Part shown: piece by piece, positions 39,471 to 42,117 of the stretch | How positions within the stretch are numbered: position 1 is the first letter of the stretch | Layout of the letters: each line of letters begins with the position of its first letter | Origin: Lewinellaceae bacterium | GTDB taxonomy: Bacteria > Bacteroidota > Bacteroidia > Chitinophagales > Saprospiraceae | NCBI GenBank assembly: GCA_947476195.1 | Contig: CANJPT010000031.1 | Span: 1 to 42,117 of the forward strand | Direction of reading: 5' to 3' | DNA length: 42,117 nucleotides | Translations under genes and position numbers: made by a program | The notes under the pieces: generated by a model | The model's input: the letters and a program-made list of their open reading frames with translations, nothing else | Databases searched by the model: none | Told to the model about the DNA's origin: nothing

Positions 39471-40469
39471 TTAATGTTTGACTACCAACTGTTTGCGCGC
39501 CAACAAATTACCATTTTCATAGAAAGCGTACTGATAGATGCCTTCTGGAAGTGTGGCGGTTTCTAAGCGTACTGTACCGTAAGCTGTCAGCCCAGTCAGG
39601 CTACGCACTTTTTGACCAAGTGTGTTAGTCAGTACCAGTGTGAGCCCGCCTGAAGCCGGAAGGGTGTATTCAAGCATTGTTTCTGCATTGGCAGGATTGG
39701 GTGAGGCTTTGATATTAAGTGAGTTGACCTCTACCTCGTGCGTAGCTGATAGAGCAGGCAGCACGATAAAATTCTGCGTGGCTGCATTGTTCATCATGCT
39801 GATGTTGGGTGCCGCGCTTCCGTGTTGGATAAGGTTGCCCGTCATCGCCATATTTTTGAACAATTGGGCATAGTCTATTACAAAATGCAGATGTAGCACC
39901 CCATTTGAGGCATCTTTCATGCCTGTAAGTTCTAATGTCTTGTAGAGTGCGTCGCCGAGATTGTGAAACTCGAAAGCCGTTTCAGGTATTCCGTCGCCAT
40001 TGTTATCCACCTTACCCTCAATCGCCATGAAACGGTAGCCTGCCGTCCATCCCCATTGCATTGAAGGGTTTTGCGGAGCAAGCGGATGGCTGGCTGGATA
40101 AGAAGCTGGATCGAGGTGGTTAACGGCCTGCGGAACACCAAGGTGCAGGGTCACACCATGTGCTGCTTCAACTGGCCAGGCACCGAGATCAAATTCTGCC
40201 GTTGGGTTTTTCGCGTCTATCAGCAGATATTGGTCAGTGAGTGGCATGATCATGCTATCCGGATGATGGATTTCCACTTCTGAGATATAGAATTCGGCCC
40301 GCGTGAGTTTTATTTTTTTGTTGTTCCAGATGCTGAAAACAGTTTGATTAATTACCAGTGGATCTGATCCAACCTTGTGGTCAAAGGAGAACACGACTTG
40401 GCTGTTTTGGGAGAAAGCCGTTGCAGCAAAGGCGATGAAAAGCAGGAATAGTGTGGATATGCGCTTCAT
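39471..40469 (-). CDS. MbnP-like copper-binding protein with T9SS sorting domain
   Basis: A 332-residue exported protein: signal peptide 1-20, MbnP-like domain (PF20243 type) ~23-235, T9SS sorting domain ~252-332. Domain signatures include FSIWNNKKIKLTRAEFYISEVEI near the start and QWGWTAGYRFMAIEGKVDNNGDG (Trp139, Trp141), the segment that holds the conserved Trp region in MbnP proteins. His and Met residues are abundant (HLHF, HHPDSMIM, FKNMAMTGNL). MbnP proteins bind copper and are modified by the di-haem enzyme MbnH, turning a Trp into kynurenine. A MauG/MbnH-like gene follows directly. Unlike canonical MbnP, this one ends in a T9SS domain, so it is secreted or surface-bound. Which Trp is modified cannot be read here. 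Confidence 0.88.
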   Translation of the reverse strand: MKRISTLFLLFIAFAATAFSQNSQVVFSFDHKVGSDPLVINQTVFSIWNNKKIKLTRAEFYISEVEIHHPDSMIMPLTDQYLLIDAKNPTAEFDLGAWPVEAAHGVTLHLGVPQAVNHLDPASYPASHPLAPQNPSMQWGWTAGYRFMAIEGKVDNNGDGIPETAFEFHNLGDALYKTLELTGMKDASNGVLHLHFVIDYAQLFKNMAMTGNLIQHGSAAPNISMMNNAATQNFIVLPALSATHEVEVNSLNIKASPNPANAETMLEYTLPASGGLTLVLTNTLGQKVRSLTGLTAYGTVRLETATLPEGIYQYAFYENGNLLARKQLVVKH

Positions 40470-40534
40470 TGAAAAAAATTTGTTGGTGAAAGAATTTTGA
40501 TATTGTTTTTTGAAAGATGACCGATTGGGGTGTA

Positions 40535-42117
40535 TTATTTTCCCAGAACAATTTTACGAGTAGTTGAGAATGTTTCACTGGAAATAGATAGCATGTAAAC
40601 ACCATTGGGCAAATCACTCAGACTGAGTAGATGCGAATTTGAATTGCCGTGAAAGTTGGCTAACTTTTCACCCAAAAGGTTTGTCAATTCTAGCGAGACT
40701 TCATGGGAGGATTCAGGTAGTCGAACGAGCAAATTGCCAGAAGTTGGATTAGGTGATACTTGTATCTGAGCAGCCCAAGCCAATTCTTCAGTATTGGACA
40801 CTTCTCCAGGAACGATTTTTTTTAGCGTGTTTTGAGTCCTGTTGGTGAACCAGATTTCTCCTTCAGGGCCAATTTTTATTCCAGTTATTCCAGCTTGACC
40901 AGTTACAATGCGTCCCAATTCTGCAAAACCATTTTCGATATCATAAACAATAATATCGCCGTTGGCAAAGTCGCTCACCAAAAGCCGGTTTCCGATGATT
41001 TCGATACCAGAAGGGCGAATGAGCCCTTGATTAATGATGACCGCCCAGGTGACATTGCCCATTTCTGAGTGTTCGGCAAGCGGCTCATTGATCAGCGGAA
41101 GTGTATTCACGACCGAACCAGAATTAATGTCAAGGCGTAGCACACGATCATTTCCATTGTCCACCACATAAAGCCAGCCACTGGTTTTATCCAATACCAT
41201 GTGGCTTGGCACAAACCCGTCTTTTTTCACGGGTATTTCCAAATAACGGCGCACAATGCCGTCACTGTGGTCATCATTGCCCGCGCCATGATCTTTCCCG
41301 AAGTCATAGCGTACGATGGTTTCATTCCAGCCGTCGAATACCCAGAAAACATTGTCTGCCTCATGTGCAATACCCATACTGTATGGGCTGCCGTGCAGCA
41401 TATCAAGGTGGCTGCCGTTGCCACCGGAGGGTTGAGCATAAATGTTAGGGTCGCTTGACCACAATGCGGGACCTGTGAATGAACCTCCATTATGATTGGC
41501 ATCTTTGACACCTGGAGATGTGGAAAAATTGAAATTATCGTCGCTGAATGCAATCCCGGTAGGTAGTGACATAAAATGCCAAGCATTCCCATCCACTCGG
41601 TTTAGAAAAGTTTGGTTTGGCTTGCCAGCATCGTAAATGGTAAGTGTGCTGCCTCCCAGAGCTTCCGTGCGCTCATTGACGACCCAGAGTTCATTTTTCG
41701 CCAGAATCGGAAAAAAATCCAAATCGTTCGGCTTGTTAAGTTGATTGGCCGCTGTAGCTACTGTTGTGTAAATTGGAGCAGCTAGCAGGAACTGGTCCAC
41801 GATATTTGGCGGCACGATATCGGGGAAGATTTCAGTCTCGAACGACAGTACATTGTTGCCAGCATTTTCATCGGCGATACCATTAACCGACACAATGGAC
41901 ACCTGAATATTGTGAATGCCTGCATCGATGGATGTCCAAGGAGTCGGATGGTGGAACTCATAATAATCGAAAGGGGCAATGCTCAAACTGCTAACTAAAG
42001 TGGCAACAGGAATACCGCCATCAACGGTGTAGGCAATCTCCAAAGACGTAATGGGGGTCACGCCATTGTTGAAAACCACACCGCTGACATGATTTTCTGC
42101 TGCAACCAAACCGTAGG
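40535..42117 (-). CDS. Secreted NHL/SMP-30-like propeller protein with T9SS domain (5' truncated)
   Basis: At least 527 residues, with the N-terminus beyond the right edge; the frame stays open through 42117. The start of the visible part is a beta-rich CARDB-like segment (VSGVVFNNGVTPITSLEIAY ... SFETEIFPD). A six-bladed NHL-type propeller follows (NELWVVNERTEALGGSTLTIY, FWVFDGWNETIVRYDF, WLYVVDNGNDRVLRLD, LLVSDFANGDIIVYD, EIWFTNRTQNTLKK). The end is a T9SS sorting domain (IQVSPNPTSGNLLVRL to TRKIVLGK). His-containing loops (HEADNVF, KDHGAGNDDHSDG) are present. No catalytic residues are recognised. It precedes the MbnP-like gene by 65 bases, but an operon link to the copper genes is unproven. 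Confidence 0.82.
   Translation of the reverse strand, partial: YGLVAAENHVSGVVFNNGVTPITSLEIAYTVDGGIPVATLVSSLSIAPFDYYEFHHPTPWTSIDAGIHNIQVSIVSVNGIADENAGNNVLSFETEIFPDIVPPNIVDQFLLAAPIYTTVATAANQLNKPNDLDFFPILAKNELWVVNERTEALGGSTLTIYDAGKPNQTFLNRVDGNAWHFMSLPTGIAFSDDNFNFSTSPGVKDANHNGGSFTGPALWSSDPNIYAQPSGGNGSHLDMLHGSPYSMGIAHEADNVFWVFDGWNETIVRYDFGKDHGAGNDDHSDGIVRRYLEIPVKKDGFVPSHMVLDKTSGWLYVVDNGNDRVLRLDINSGSVVNTLPLINEPLAEHSEMGNVTWAVIINQGLIRPSGIEIIGNRLLVSDFANGDIIVYDIENGFAELGRIVTGQAGITGIKIGPEGEIWFTNRTQNTLKKIVPGEVSNTEELAWAAQIQVSPNPTSGNLLVRLPESSHEVSLELTNLLGEKLANFHGNSNSHLLSLSDLPNGVYMLSISSETFSTTRKIVLGK

Overview
The window is a 42 kb block from a member of the Bacteroidota. The evidence is seven proteins ending in type IX secretion (T9SS) sorting domains, many Bacteroidota-type lipoproteins, and A-rich leaders instead of strong Shine-Dalgarno sites. 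The many PKD and propeller proteins fit Saprospiria-like lineages, but that placement is inference. All 33 protein genes seen with confidence read leftward (minus strand). Almost all concern copper (or silver) handling, so the block reads as one large accessory copper island. No rRNA, tRNA, CRISPR array, insertion sequence or integrase was seen. No gene-free stretch exceeds about 260 bases.

Layout in transcription order (right to left). Positions 42117-33337: a partial secreted propeller protein, an MbnP-like copper protein, two di-haem MauG/MbnH-like lipoproteins, a c-type-haem/T9SS protein, a secreted CueO-like multicopper oxidase, an AraC regulator with its own metal-binding head, and a cytosolic Cys-rich copper storage protein (Csp) followed by a terminator. 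Positions 33180-31132: a Met/Cys-rich lipoprotein, a four-helix membrane protein, an SRPBCC protein and a secreted unknown. Positions 31154-20743: a Ca-type (P2A) ATPase coupled to a complete RND efflux set (CusA split into two overlapping reading frames, TolC, two adaptors), then a second metal-head AraC regulator. Positions 20643-14809: an HMA-MauE membrane protein, a YVTN propeller, a His/Cys-rich PKD protein, an Asp-box propeller and a methyltransferase. Positions 14798-9270: a galactose/glyoxal-oxidase-like copper radical oxidase, a CopB-type P1B ATPase and a small Cys/His protein. Positions 9108-1: two DUF3347 lipoproteins, a haem-binding protein, a multicopper oxidase fused to a CopB-like barrel, a His-rich small protein, and a second CusB/CusA pair running off the left end.

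Together the genes cover sensing (two HMA-AraC proteins), cytosolic storage (Csp), inner-membrane export (CopB ATPase), tripartite export (two RND sets), periplasmic chelation (HMBD, HMA, DUF3347, Met-rich and His-rich proteins), oxidation (two multicopper oxidases) and a secreted or surface layer of copper enzymes and binders (radical oxidase, MbnP, PKD protein). The secreted layer is the least conventional part. The only plus-strand candidate is a 40-codon ORF at 38227-38349 with a matching promoter box and an intrinsic terminator. Many gene junctions carry inverted repeats, and two such repeats lie inside the signal-peptide codons of the tandem adaptors.
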